Part shown: one piece after another, positions 5,593 through 12,555 of the stretch
Layout: the number at the start of each line of letters is the position of its first letter
Numbering within the stretch: position 1 is the stretch's first letter
IMG/VR virus record: IMGVR_UViG_3300038701_000727
Span: 1-34,101 of that record
DNA from: a virus
Strand: one strand, 5' to 3'
Length of the DNA stretch: 34,101 nt
Notes under the pieces: generated by a model
Database searches by the model: none
What the model was told of the DNA's origin: nothing
Seen by the model: only the letters and a program-made list of their open reading frames with translations
Program-made: the position numbers and the translations under genes

Positions 5593-7088
5593 GGCTTGGC
5601 CTCCGCAAGCCCAGGAATGTAAGTCTCACCTGGAGGTAGGGCGCCGAGGGTTTCCCGCTCAGGTGAGATGATATAGGTGAGACGATCCTTGGCCCGCGTC
5701 TGCATGACATACATGAGGTTGCGGTCTTGGCCTTCGCCCTCCAGGTCGAGAAGGTTCTTATCCAGGATGAATACCTCGTCGAACTCGAGGCCCTTACTCT
5801 TATGCCCTGTCATGAGTTTGATCGTGCCATCGCTCGAGAAGAACTTATCCATCTGGCGGATCGCCAATTGTAAAGTTGGAGCCGCTTCTAGGAACGCCAC
5901 GAGACAGTCGTGTTCATCGCGGGCGCGGTTAGAGGACTTGAGTTTCTTCTTGCGTTCGCGATACCACTTGTCCATCAAGGGAAGGATGTCGGAGGTGGGC
6001 GTCTCTTTCTTGCCTAGCTTGCGCATGAGCTTGAGTAGGTTCTGATGGATGTCGCGGCCCACGTACTCACACGAACGACCGGACTTAATCAGGCGCATGG
6101 CGAGGGTAATGAGTGGCGCGTTGTTCCGGCAAAGGATTGCGCAGCGATCGGGTAGATCGGACATGTCCCACTCACTTCCGAAGAAATCGACCGCGCCCTC
6201 GATCGCCCAATCAGGGTACTGCATGGACGGGGCGTGCCATCGGGCCTCCTTCACAACTTCTTGCGAGCATCGGAATGAGATGGTGAGATAGAACTCGGTC
6301 ATGTCGAAGCGCCGTTTGAGTACTTCCATCGAAGAGGACAGGGCACCTCGGAACTCATAGATTGCTTGGCGCGAGTCGCCGACCGCGATGAGGCGTTTCT
6401 TATACATCTTCGCGATCATCTGGTGGTTGAGTTCGGAAAGGTCTTGCGCCTCGTCCACCAGTACGATCGGGTACTTGGGGAAACGGCAGGTGAAGATCGA
6501 AGGCATATAGATTTGATCGTCGAAATCGATTATGCCCTTGAAGGACTCGGCGATCGACGAGAGGATCACGTTCTTGATCACATGCTGCTCGACTTGGGTG
6601 TAGTTGTAATCGAGCATGGGCCAGAAGTGGGCATCATCTAGGACTGGCTTGGCCTGATCGTAATGCCCATCAGGTATCCAGCCGTAGACCTTAGCCGAGC
6701 GGATGGCGTGGTTCAGTTCCATCATGGAGTCGAATAGCGATTGCTGCTCGGGACCTTTGTGCCGCTTGATTTCGTCTTGGAGTAGATTATACATCTTCTT
6801 GGTATCGACCTTCAGATGCTTGTTAATCTGCTGGCCCCATGCGCGGTGACCAGCGGAGTTAAGTGTGCTGCAATTGCAAAGGGAAGGCATACGAGTAGCG
6901 GCCTCGGTTGCGATTGACTTGTTGAACGCGAGGAACAGCATGGATTGTTTCTTCAAGGCCTGCGCGATCAGAACGAGGGTTGAGGTCTTGGCGGCTCCCG
7001 CGAGAGCCTGCACTAAGATGTTGTCCTCGGTTGAGGTGGCGGCGGAAACGATCGCTTCCTGTTCGGCGGTTGGTTTGAACTCAGTCAT
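5589..7088 (-). CDS. UvrD/PcrA-type superfamily 1A helicase, 499 aa
   Basis: All SF1A motifs are seen: Q-motif region FKPTAEQEAIV (4-14), Walker A ALAGAAKTST (28-37), motif Ia LFLAFNKSIA, Walker B VLVDEAQD (210-216 region), motif III GDSRQAIYEFRG (237-248), motif IV TISFRCSQ (269-276), motif V TGHKSKGLEF (427-436) and motif VI YVMQTRAKDRL (460-470). It should unwind DNA 3' to 5' using ATP during replication or recombination. At 499 residues it is shorter than UvrD (about 720), with reduced 1B and 2B inserts, as is common in phages. Walker A has alanine where GxGKT normally has its second glycine. GGAG lies 8 bases before the ATG, which overlaps the preceding stop as TAATG. Confidence 0.9.
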   Translation of the reverse strand: MTEFKPTAEQEAIVSAATSTEDNILVQALAGAAKTSTLVLIAQALKKQSMLFLAFNKSIATEAATRMPSLCNCSTLNSAGHRAWGQQINKHLKVDTKKMYNLLQDEIKRHKGPEQQSLFDSMMELNHAIRSAKVYGWIPDGHYDQAKPVLDDAHFWPMLDYNYTQVEQHVIKNVILSSIAESFKGIIDFDDQIYMPSIFTCRFPKYPIVLVDEAQDLSELNHQMIAKMYKKRLIAVGDSRQAIYEFRGALSSSMEVLKRRFDMTEFYLTISFRCSQEVVKEARWHAPSMQYPDWAIEGAVDFFGSEWDMSDLPDRCAILCRNNAPLITLAMRLIKSGRSCEYVGRDIHQNLLKLMRKLGKKETPTSDILPLMDKWYRERKKKLKSSNRARDEHDCLVAFLEAAPTLQLAIRQMDKFFSSDGTIKLMTGHKSKGLEFDEVFILDKNLLDLEGEGQDRNLMYVMQTRAKDRLTYIISPERETLGALPPGETYIPGLAEAKP

Positions 7089-7498
7089 TATGATTTCTCC
7101 ATCATGCGTAGGAATTTAATTTGTTCTGCCATGCGCTCGAGTGGGTCCTCGTGCAGAAGTTTGAGTATGCCCCATGTGGCTACGGCGAGTTTGAGTGGGC
7201 CACCGCGTTTGTAATAATTGCGGAGGGCCGCGGTAAGAAGTGCGCCTTCCATATCGCCTTGATGATCTTGGGCAAAGTTCGCGCCCAGCGTTGGGATCAG
7301 CTTGATGTCCTGCCCCTGAATATCCGTAGCAACTAACGCGAGGTTAAGCGCGGTGTGTACCTGGACGTGGAGGTTGTTGTTAGTGAGCATGGCGATCATG
7401 ATCAGGTTATCGATGCGGTCCAACGCGACTGCTGTGTCGCACGGCTTGTCATACCCCAAGGTCTTGCGCAGGTCGGCTGTGATTTCTTCGAGTGTCAT
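7088..7498 (-). CDS. Hypothetical helical protein, 136 aa
   Basis: Mostly alpha-helical, with hydrophobic helices (DNLIMIAMLTNNN, HTALNLALVATDIQ, GALLTAALRNYY) and a leucine/methionine-rich C-terminus (ERMAEQIKFLRMMEKS). The helices are amphipathic rather than membrane-spanning. Its stop overlaps the helicase ATG as TAATG, and its start overlaps the previous stop as ATGA. It could be a helicase partner, on position alone. No family is recognised. Confidence 0.65.
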   Translation of the reverse strand: MTLEEITADLRKTLGYDKPCDTAVALDRIDNLIMIAMLTNNNLHVQVHTALNLALVATDIQGQDIKLIPTLGANFAQDHQGDMEGALLTAALRNYYKRGGPLKLAVATWGILKLLHEDPLERMAEQIKFLRMMEKS

Positions 7499-7866
7499 TT
7501 GTTTATAAACCCTTCTAGAGTTAGTTTAATGATTGAATGCGTACTGTCTGATAAAGAGCGCGCTGTCATAATTATTTCCATTGGCCCCCAGCCGCGTTTA
7601 GCTGCTTTCAACTGGCGATCATAGAGGTGTGTGATGAGGTGTATGGATAAGAGACTGGCGATGTAAGCGTTCTCCGCGTGTTCCTTCTCGTTCGTGGAAT
7701 AGACCAATTCAGTTAGGTCTTGGACCAGTTCTTGGTTCCATACTCCATCGTCTGAACCTTTCATAAACATCTCCTCCATCCGCGAAAAGAATGTTGGATC
7801 AGTCTCCATCACCTTTTCCATCGCGGACGGTTTCAAACCCTGAAAGAAATTGTTCGAGTTCGTCAT
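7495..7866 (-). CDS. Hypothetical helical protein, 123 aa
   Basis: The ATG at 7866 (MTNSNNFFQG) is preceded by AGGAG about 10 bases upstream. This start makes the gene overlap the end of the preceding one by 68 bases, the longest overlap in the window. Internal ATGs at 7821 or 7809 would shorten it but lack a good ribosome binding site. The protein is helical, with acidic patches (SRMEEMF, NQELVQDLTELVYSTNEKE) and a hydrophobic helix IASLLSIHLITHLYD. No family is recognised. Confidence 0.6.
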   Translation of the reverse strand: MTNSNNFFQGLKPSAMEKVMETDPTFFSRMEEMFMKGSDDGVWNQELVQDLTELVYSTNEKEHAENAYIASLLSIHLITHLYDRQLKAAKRGWGPMEIIMTARSLSDSTHSIIKLTLEGFINK

Positions 7867-8185
7867 CTTGGTTAATCTCCTGTTCAATGCCGCCAATTGT
7901 TAGCGTTCCAAGTCCGTCGGTTAATGGGAATATTTTAACAATGCTGCTTCCCTTTGTCAAGCTGAAGACCAGCTGGTCGTAGATGCACGATCCCTCGGCC
8001 TCAGGGACCTCCCGATTATTGGCATCGATGCGGCGGAGGGCGACGCGGAAATTGTTAGCGCGTTGCCTCCAACGTACAGCTGCGGCGTAGTCGGGAAGCT
8101 TGTACTCCGCCCGTTGATTAGGTGAATTGATCACCGTTGCAAGCACCTGCTCGATGTCGTTGTATTTCATTAATTTAACTACCAT
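7799..8185 (-). CDS. Hypothetical protein, 128 aa
   Basis: The start at 8185 (MVVKLMKYND) has GGAG 7 bases upstream and lies just after the ligase stop. Upstream in-frame methionines fall inside the ligase gene. An arginine-rich middle (VRWRQRANNFRVALRRIDANNRE) suggests contact with nucleic acid. The C-terminal third is acidic (INQDDELEQFLSGFETVRDGKGDGD) and is the part that overlaps the next gene. No family is recognised. A small DNA-binding regulator is possible. Confidence 0.65.
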   Translation of the reverse strand: MVVKLMKYNDIEQVLATVINSPNQRAEYKLPDYAAAVRWRQRANNFRVALRRIDANNREVPEAEGSCIYDQLVFSLTKGSSIVKIFPLTDGLGTLTIGGIEQEINQDDELEQFLSGFETVRDGKGDGD

Positions 8186-8187
8186 GA

Positions 8188-9027
8188 TTATTCTCCGTTT
8201 CTCCAGCCCATGAATACAGGTTGGCGCGGGCGTCCTTTTGATCCCCAACCCTTGAACTTGATTGTGCATTGCGAACCTACGAACTGGTCGCGGTTATCCC
8301 AAATGTATTGGCGTTGCGTGTCCGTGAAACCAGTACCGCATTTGAAGTGAGCGCCCTGCATTCGCAATTGAAGTGCGCCGAGAGTGTCCATGGGGACCAT
8401 GTTCTCCTGATGCGTACTGCGTTTGGCGTAGCCTCGTTCATCGCGAGTCTGCTCATTCGCGTTGTGCATACGTTCCTCGAACCCGATCACCTCTGCCTCG
8501 TCCCGTTCTTCTCGGGTGAAGCGAGCGAGGTAGTTTTCGCGTGGCGTGGATCGGCCTTGCTTATAGCGGCCAGTGGGATCGCGGAGGACCACGCCTTCCA
8601 GCCCCTCGGAAAGCACTCGCTCTTCGAACTGCTCGAGGTCTGACATGCAAGACACATTTTGAGTTGGGACGAAACGGCAGAACGAGGGTAAGTCTACACG
8701 CGCTAGTAAATCCATCCTGTTTATATACGGAAGGGACGAGAAGTAGTCGAAGACGTAGAACTGAAAGTCAGGCCGTCCCGTGTGTGTCATGACCGCAGAC
8801 TGAGTTTCTTGGAATGTGCCCGCTATGAGTTCTCCGTCGAGGTTGAGGGGAAGCGCGCTTAACGCCTCTCTAATGTGAAGGTTGGGGATAAGCTTGCGCG
8901 AACGGGTGACGGGGCCAATCAGCTGTGTCATAGCACGCACGCCATCGTACTTGCCCGTGGCCACTAAGGGCCAACGAGCTTTCGCGGGGTTAAAGTTGTT
9001 TGCGAGGAGGGGGTTGAAGTTGCTCAT
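8188..9027 (-). CDS. ATP-dependent DNA ligase (compact phage type), 279 aa
   Basis: The nucleotidyltransferase motifs are clear: motif I GKYDGVR with the AMP-accepting lysine K26, motif III NLDGELI (62-68), motif IIIa YVFDYF, motif IV EGVVLRDP and motif V TIKFKGWGSKG near the C-terminus, inside a small OB-fold-like end. It seals nicks in double-stranded DNA during replication and recombination. The length is that of a minimal ligase, below T7 ligase (359 residues), with no extra DNA-binding domain visible. The start at 9027 was chosen because it has GGAG 6 bases upstream and an ATGA overlap with the previous gene. A start at 9039 would add four residues. Confidence 0.9.
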   Translation of the reverse strand: MSNFNPLLANNFNPAKARWPLVATGKYDGVRAMTQLIGPVTRSRKLIPNLHIREALSALPLNLDGELIAGTFQETQSAVMTHTGRPDFQFYVFDYFSSLPYINRMDLLARVDLPSFCRFVPTQNVSCMSDLEQFEERVLSEGLEGVVLRDPTGRYKQGRSTPRENYLARFTREERDEAEVIGFEERMHNANEQTRDERGYAKRSTHQENMVPMDTLGALQLRMQGAHFKCGTGFTDTQRQYIWDNRDQFVGSQCTIKFKGWGSKGRPRQPVFMGWRNGE

Positions 9028-9293
9028 GCGACACTCCATTGTGCTATTGATTTAAGAGGTTTGCCGTTGTACTCAAGGTTGACTACGTACTCAAGTATAT
9101 AGACGCGGTAAGGCTCGGTTTTAAACTCATGTGTTATGTAGGCGATAGCATGAATTGTTTCGAGGCCAGTTAATTCGTAAATGCGCTCGGTCCCGTGCAG
9201 TATTTGCATACTCCTGAACTCGAATAAGTCTCCCCGCGAAGCAGCTTGGTACTGCGGGAAGAACACAAGTGCGCCTGTTTTAATACAAGGCAT
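9024..9293 (-). CDS. Hypothetical beta-rich protein, 89 aa
   Basis: Aromatic and strand-like text throughout (GALVFFPQYQ, YRVYILEYVVNLEYNG). It may be a small beta-barrel or PUA-like domain, but no motif is firm. Its ATG overlaps the stop of the ATPase-like gene upstream by one base (TAATG), and its stop overlaps the ligase start (ATGA), so it sits in the middle of a tightly coupled trio. Confidence 0.6.
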   Translation of the reverse strand: MPCIKTGALVFFPQYQAASRGDLFEFRSMQILHGTERIYELTGLETIHAIAYITHEFKTEPYRVYILEYVVNLEYNGKPLKSIAQWSVA

Positions 9294-10606
9294 TATTCAG
9301 CTCCTTTTGGGGGCGTTGGCAAGGCATAACCTTTCTTGTTCGCCCAGCGCTCGATGCGGTTAATCTCCTCCATGCGGGAGGTGAGGGCGTGCATGAGGTG
9401 GGATTGGAATGCGCGGGTCTCGTCCTTGAACCCGTACACCTTGTGAAGAAGTTCCTCGTGCAGGACAGTGTTGAGGTAGGACTGGCCACGATCAAACACT
9501 TCCTGCGCGAGGTAGATTTTACCGTCTCGCCCGTCATACAGTCCCATGATGCCGACTCCGAGCGAACGCTTAACAGTAATGTCCTTGCGCTCGATGTCGT
9601 AGGCGAAATCGTTAAGGAACTGGATCGCAGTGTCAAGCATATCTCGATTGCCCTCGATTTCCGTGTCTTGTGCGGACAGTTCGTAGTCTGTCCAAAGCCC
9701 GCCAATGGCCTCGGCTGTCATGCCCGCGATATGGCCGAGGGTTAAGCGGCTGCTCAAGATACGGTAAACTGCGAGTGGGACAAGGTGGGCCTCCGTTCCT
9801 TTGCCGTTGGCCCTTGCCTCCTTATGCCCTCGCATGTCCTGTTCCAGCCGCGAAAACGGAATGAGGTCGCAATCAACTACATTACCGGCGAATAGTTCCC
9901 ATTGGGCTGGAGTGAAATGACATGCGGCGGCGTGTACTCGGTTATAGAGTGACCAGTGGTTGTTAAGCATACGATCCTCGGACAAGAGGCCTTGTGCCAT
10001 TACGTTAATCGCTAGGCCGTAATTTGTTTCCTTGGTCGCGCGGATGCCATTGACGTAGGCGTACTTGGACTTGCAGGTCGCCATTTGCATGTTGCCAACT
10101 GTGTGGACGGCATGGCCCTCGGTCAGGCGGTCATAGAATATCGTGTCCCGTTCCTGTACTACGCAAGTGTTATACGCAGCGCCTCGGATTGCAATTTGAA
10201 CCACGTTAGGCTGAGGATTGAGATGGACCGCAGTGCGGTAGTTGCCGTCCTCGTCCCGCATGTTGGACTCGATCTCGCGCAAGGCCATCCAGAGTTTCCA
10301 GTCTTTGCCGAGGTCCGTGGTGAAGGGTAAGGGAATGGGATCGCCTTCTGCGGTCGGTTCGAGGACAAGCTCTTTAAACTCGTGCCCACGGAAGGTGGTT
10401 GGGCGCGACTCGACTGCCCACGAATTACCTTGCCCGTCCGAAATGTGGATATCGCAGTCATGTCGCTTGAGTGTGGCGATTGCGTACTTGAGGCCCGTAC
10501 CGAAATAACCGATCGCGCCCTCCGAGTTCTTCGCGTTCATGCCCATTACTGTGATTGCACGCAGGTCTAGTGTGCCCGCGTTTGAGTAGATATGCCATTG
10601 TTCCAT
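9293..10606 (-). CDS. Putative GHKL-type ATPase domain joined to an HExxH metalloprotease-like domain, 437 aa
   Basis: The N-terminal 60 residues carry an asparagine-centred segment (ITVMGMNAK, 18-26) and a glycine-rich lid motif GYFGTGLKYAIA (33-44). Together they resemble the N-box and G2 box of GHKL (Hsp90/MutL/histidine kinase) ATPases, although a classical DxGxG box is not evident. The C-terminal part holds TVLHEELLHKVYGFKDE: HEELLH (383-388) is an HExxH zinc-protease signature followed by a glycine and an acidic residue that could be the third ligand. The function is unknown. An ATP-gated protease or a chaperone-like protein acting on a host target is an inference. The ATG at 10606 was chosen for AGAGGA 8 bases upstream. 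The longer reading from 10720 overlaps the previous gene. Confidence 0.5.
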   Translation of the reverse strand: MEQWHIYSNAGTLDLRAITVMGMNAKNSEGAIGYFGTGLKYAIATLKRHDCDIHISDGQGNSWAVESRPTTFRGHEFKELVLEPTAEGDPIPLPFTTDLGKDWKLWMALREIESNMRDEDGNYRTAVHLNPQPNVVQIAIRGAAYNTCVVQERDTIFYDRLTEGHAVHTVGNMQMATCKSKYAYVNGIRATKETNYGLAINVMAQGLLSEDRMLNNHWSLYNRVHAAACHFTPAQWELFAGNVVDCDLIPFSRLEQDMRGHKEARANGKGTEAHLVPLAVYRILSSRLTLGHIAGMTAEAIGGLWTDYELSAQDTEIEGNRDMLDTAIQFLNDFAYDIERKDITVKRSLGVGIMGLYDGRDGKIYLAQEVFDRGQSYLNTVLHEELLHKVYGFKDETRAFQSHLMHALTSRMEEINRIERWANKKGYALPTPPKGAE

Positions 10607-10619
10607 TGTTAGTTCCTCT

Positions 10620-10955
10620 CTAAGTGAATAGTGGTATTGAGTAGATGATGATTGCCCAGATAAAAGACTGGAATAAGATGCGGGGACTCCGCAAGAGTAG
10701 AAATCCCGCGAGGTAGCCAAGGCGGGCCATGCGGAGTTCGCGGATTATTCTATTCCACTCGCGATATTCTTTGAGGTAATTATCTACGGTGGCGGTAATC
10801 CGAGGGAGTTCGTTCGGGTGGCAACGCCCGCTTGAGCGTATTCTATGGTACTCTCGAATACGCTTGACGCAAATTTGCCTGTTATGCTTGACGCGAGCAA
10901 GCTCCTCGGAATTACCTTCGAGATACTCGCGAGTGACATTTTCCAATGTGGTCAT
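10620..10955 (-). CDS. Small protein with a C-terminal membrane segment, 111 aa
   Basis: A charged, helical cytoplasmic part (EYLEGNSEELARVKHNRQ, EYREWNRIIRELRMARL) is followed by a hydrophobic tail (GYLAGFLLL, then FQSFIWAIIIYSIPLF) that can span the membrane once or as a hairpin. The start at 10955 has GGAG 7 bases upstream and overlaps the preceding stop as ATGA. It is one of four consecutive or near-consecutive small membrane proteins in the early operon. Possible roles are superinfection exclusion or remodelling of the host envelope. Nothing in the sequence decides. Confidence 0.6.
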   Translation of the reverse strand: MTTLENVTREYLEGNSEELARVKHNRQICVKRIREYHRIRSSGRCHPNELPRITATVDNYLKEYREWNRIIRELRMARLGYLAGFLLLRSPRILFQSFIWAIIIYSIPLFT

Positions 10956-11218
10956 AGTAGTTCTCCGAGTATGTAAAGGAATAAGGCGAAACCCATTGCC
11001 GCGCAGCCGAATGAAGCCCAACGAAAGATAACTGAAAGGCGCATTAGCTTGATCATGGACTGCTTTAGGTTAAGCGATGCGCGGGCCTCGACGTATTGCG
11101 GATGCTTCACGCCTAGAAAGTTGAGGTGTTGGCGCAAGAACTGGATTTCGTCCTGCGTGTATTTGTAAAGCGCTTGTTCGTCGCGCGTTTGCATGACCTG
11201 AATGAGGACTTTAAGCAT
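10952..11218 (-). CDS. Small protein with a C-terminal membrane segment, 88 aa
   Basis: The soluble part is helical and charged (QTRDEQALYKYTQDEIQFLRQ region, residues 10-30). The last 25 residues are strongly hydrophobic (FGCAAMGFALFLYILGELL), a probable tail anchor. Layout and size match the next gene in the operon (10620-10955). The ATG at 11218 has GGAG 7 bases upstream. A longer reading to 11305 overlaps the previous gene completely and was rejected. Function unknown. Confidence 0.6.
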   Translation of the reverse strand: MLKVLIQVMQTRDEQALYKYTQDEIQFLRQHLNFLGVKHPQYVEARASLNLKQSMIKLMRLSVIFRWASFGCAAMGFALFLYILGELL

Positions 11219-11435
11219 TGTGCCACTCCAAGTACGCTTCGAGAGAGGTTGACGGGTGGATGGGGCCAAGTTGCCCTTGTTCATCGTGCATGGAATAACC
11301 CGCATACTTTTTCCACTTACAGTAAGAAAGCGCTTGTGCTTGGATAAACTCCATGCCGAGCGTGGTCGGGTATTCCTTGGTTTCGGGCAAGCAACGAAAT
11401 TCGCCCTCGCGGAATGTGTAGAACCTGATGATCAT
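11211..11435 (-). CDS. Hypothetical protein, 74 aa
   Basis: A soluble, aromatic-rich protein (FYTFREGEFRCLPETKEYP; SYCKWKKYAGYSMHDEQG). No family is recognised. The ATG at 11435 has a strong GGAGG 6 bases upstream and overlaps the preceding stop as ATGA. It lies between two membrane-protein genes, so it may work with them. Confidence 0.6.
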   Translation of the reverse strand: MIIRFYTFREGEFRCLPETKEYPTTLGMEFIQAQALSYCKWKKYAGYSMHDEQGQLGPIHPSTSLEAYLEWHNA

Positions 11436-11626
11436 CTCTTGCCTCCGAAAGCTACTCCGAGCGCGAATGCGAACACGACTAGCATGAACGCATGGACGGG
11501 CGAGAACGCGAAAAAGCGTATGTCCGTATAGTAGAACACGGTGAAATCACGCGCGGCCAGTGTAGTTAAAAGCCATGCGCCTGAAAGTGCGGCGGCGGCT
11601 AGTGAAAACCTAATTAATTTTAGCAT
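11432..11626 (-). CDS. Small two-span membrane protein, 64 aa
   Basis: Two hydrophobic helices are visible: residues 5-25 (IRFSLAAAALSGAWLLTTLAA is the first) and residues 45-61 (AFMLVVFAFALGVAFGG). A short polar loop with aromatic residues (RDFTVFYYTDIRFF) separates them. Size and topology would fit a class II holin, but the gene sits in the early operon far from any lysis enzyme, so an early membrane role is as likely. GGAAGGA precedes the ATG by 5-6 bases, and the start codon follows directly on the stop of the upstream gene. Confidence 0.6.
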   Translation of the reverse strand: MLKLIRFSLAAAALSGAWLLTTLAARDFTVFYYTDIRFFAFSPVHAFMLVVFAFALGVAFGGKR

Positions 11627-11845
11627 TTAATTTCCTTCCTGCTTGTCATCGTCCTTGCGCTCCCACGAATGAACTCGTTTAGCAATGAACCCGCTGCAAT
11701 AACCTTGCGAGTCGGTGAACTCGATATCTGAATAGTCTTCACCGTACTCGTGGCGCAGATACTCAAGTACAATTGCCTCGAGGTCCTCTACTGTGCCCTC
11801 GACCACCTGAGTTTCGGTGACCATGTTAACTCTAGTTCGTTTCAT
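11627..11845 (-). CDS. Hypothetical acidic protein, 72 aa, paralogue of the 62-aa protein at 12556-12744
   Basis: The core TQVVEGTVEDLEAIVLEYLR, then a YSDIEF strand and a FIAKRV strand, aligns over its length with the protein at 12556-12744 (TQSFEGNTDELAKIILLYIR, SHVEF, SFVASQT). The two are therefore copies of one small alpha/beta family. Function unknown. The ATG at 11845 overlaps the preceding gene by 14 bases and has AAGGG about 9 bases upstream. An alternative ATG at 11824 would remove the overlap and match the paralogue length better but has a weaker ribosome binding site. The tail (RKDDDKQEGN) is highly charged. Confidence 0.6.
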   Translation of the reverse strand: MKRTRVNMVTETQVVEGTVEDLEAIVLEYLRHEYGEDYSDIEFTDSQGYCSGFIAKRVHSWERKDDDKQEGN

Positions 11846-12158
11846 CTCTCAGCCCTTTCAAGAACTCCAGTTCCTCCTTGGCGTACTCTTGCCAACGCGA
11901 CTTGTCTTTTTCGGTCTTATACGTTTTCCACCCATTAAGCGCTAATACTGCGCGGTGATAGGGAGTGCCAAAGCATCCTGTATTTCCCGTCTCTTCCCTG
12001 ACAGGACAACCACGGCAAAAACCTGTGTCGAGTACAAACATGAGGCAGAGTGCACAAGACTCCCCGCCCAATGTAACCTCACTCGGAGTTTCCGCTGTTA
12101 AGTTCTCCTCCCAATGGAGGATTGACGCTTCAAGCGCCTCTCTTGTTTCCGCGTTCAT
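11832..12158 (-). CDS. Cysteine-rich phage protein, probably zinc-binding, 108 aa
   Basis: The centre contains SCALC (C35, C38), FCRGCPV (C48, C51) and GCFGTPY (C62), followed by a histidine. The set CxxC...CxGCPV...TGxxxCxxTPY is a recurring arrangement in small phage proteins, probably a zinc-stabilised fold. N- and C-terminal parts are helical (TREALEASILHWEENL; WQEYAKEELEFLKGL). Function unknown. The ATG at 12158 has AAGGAAGG 7 bases upstream and overlaps the preceding stop as ATGA. Confidence 0.65.
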   Translation of the reverse strand: MNAETREALEASILHWEENLTAETPSEVTLGGESCALCLMFVLDTGFCRGCPVREETGNTGCFGTPYHRAVLALNGWKTYKTEKDKSRWQEYAKEELEFLKGLRDETN

Positions 12159-12391
12159 GGTTGAACCTTCCTTACGAGTAATTTGCCATCGTGATGCACT
12201 AGACATGTGTCGGAGCCGTAGCACTTTTCCACGACATACGCCTCGCCGCGTTGCCCGATCACAAGATCGCCCTGAGTTGGCAAGCTTACAAGCTGTGCGT
12301 CGGGTTGGTTCCGCGCTACGTGAGTAGTAAGCGCGACCATGCCTAAGCCAAGCGCGATCGTGCCTACGAGTATTTTCTGTTCATGTTTCAT
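12155..12391 (-). CDS. Small protein with an N-terminal membrane anchor, 78 aa
   Basis: After MKHEQK comes a single hydrophobic span (ILVGTIALGLGMVALTTHVA), then a soluble domain with strand-like text (GDLVIGQRGEAYVVEKCYG, TCLVHHDGKLLVRK) and two cysteines that could form a disulphide. An uncleaved signal anchor with a periplasmic domain is likely. Two adjacent ATGs (12394 and 12391) follow GAGGA. The second gives the better spacing (7-8 bases) and overlaps the upstream stop by one base (TGATG). Function unknown. A spanin- or exclusion-type envelope role is possible. Confidence 0.6.
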   Translation of the reverse strand: MKHEQKILVGTIALGLGMVALTTHVARNQPDAQLVSLPTQGDLVIGQRGEAYVVEKCYGSDTCLVHHDGKLLVRKVQP

Positions 12392-12546
12392 CATTTGATC
12401 CTCATCCAACATGGATTACCTGTCGCGCGTTCCCACTCAACCGCAAAGGCGTAGGCCTTTTCATAGGTTGCGTGGTGCGTCTCAGTTTCGGGCACTACGA
12501 ATACACATAGCACTCGCCCGAAATAAGTATAAATTTCAAATTTCAT
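12391..12546 (-). CDS. Hypothetical small protein, 51 aa
   Basis: An open frame from the ATG at 12546 to a TGA at 12391-12393 reads MKFEIYTYFGRVLCVFVVPE, then a helical part with HATYEKAYAFAVEWERATG and a final WMRIK. It has GAGGG 6 bases upstream of the ATG, starts 9 bases after the previous stop, and its stop overlaps the next start. It thus fills what would otherwise be the only gap in this stretch. The fold looks like strand-strand-helix. No family is recognised. Confidence 0.6.
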   Translation of the reverse strand: MKFEIYTYFGRVLCVFVVPETETHHATYEKAYAFAVEWERATGNPCWMRIK

Positions 12547-12555
12547 TTTCTGCCC

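Noticed and set aside
11432-11626. Calling the two-span membrane protein a holin
   Set aside because: Topology fits, but it lies in the early operon with no endolysin or spanin nearby, so the function is left open.
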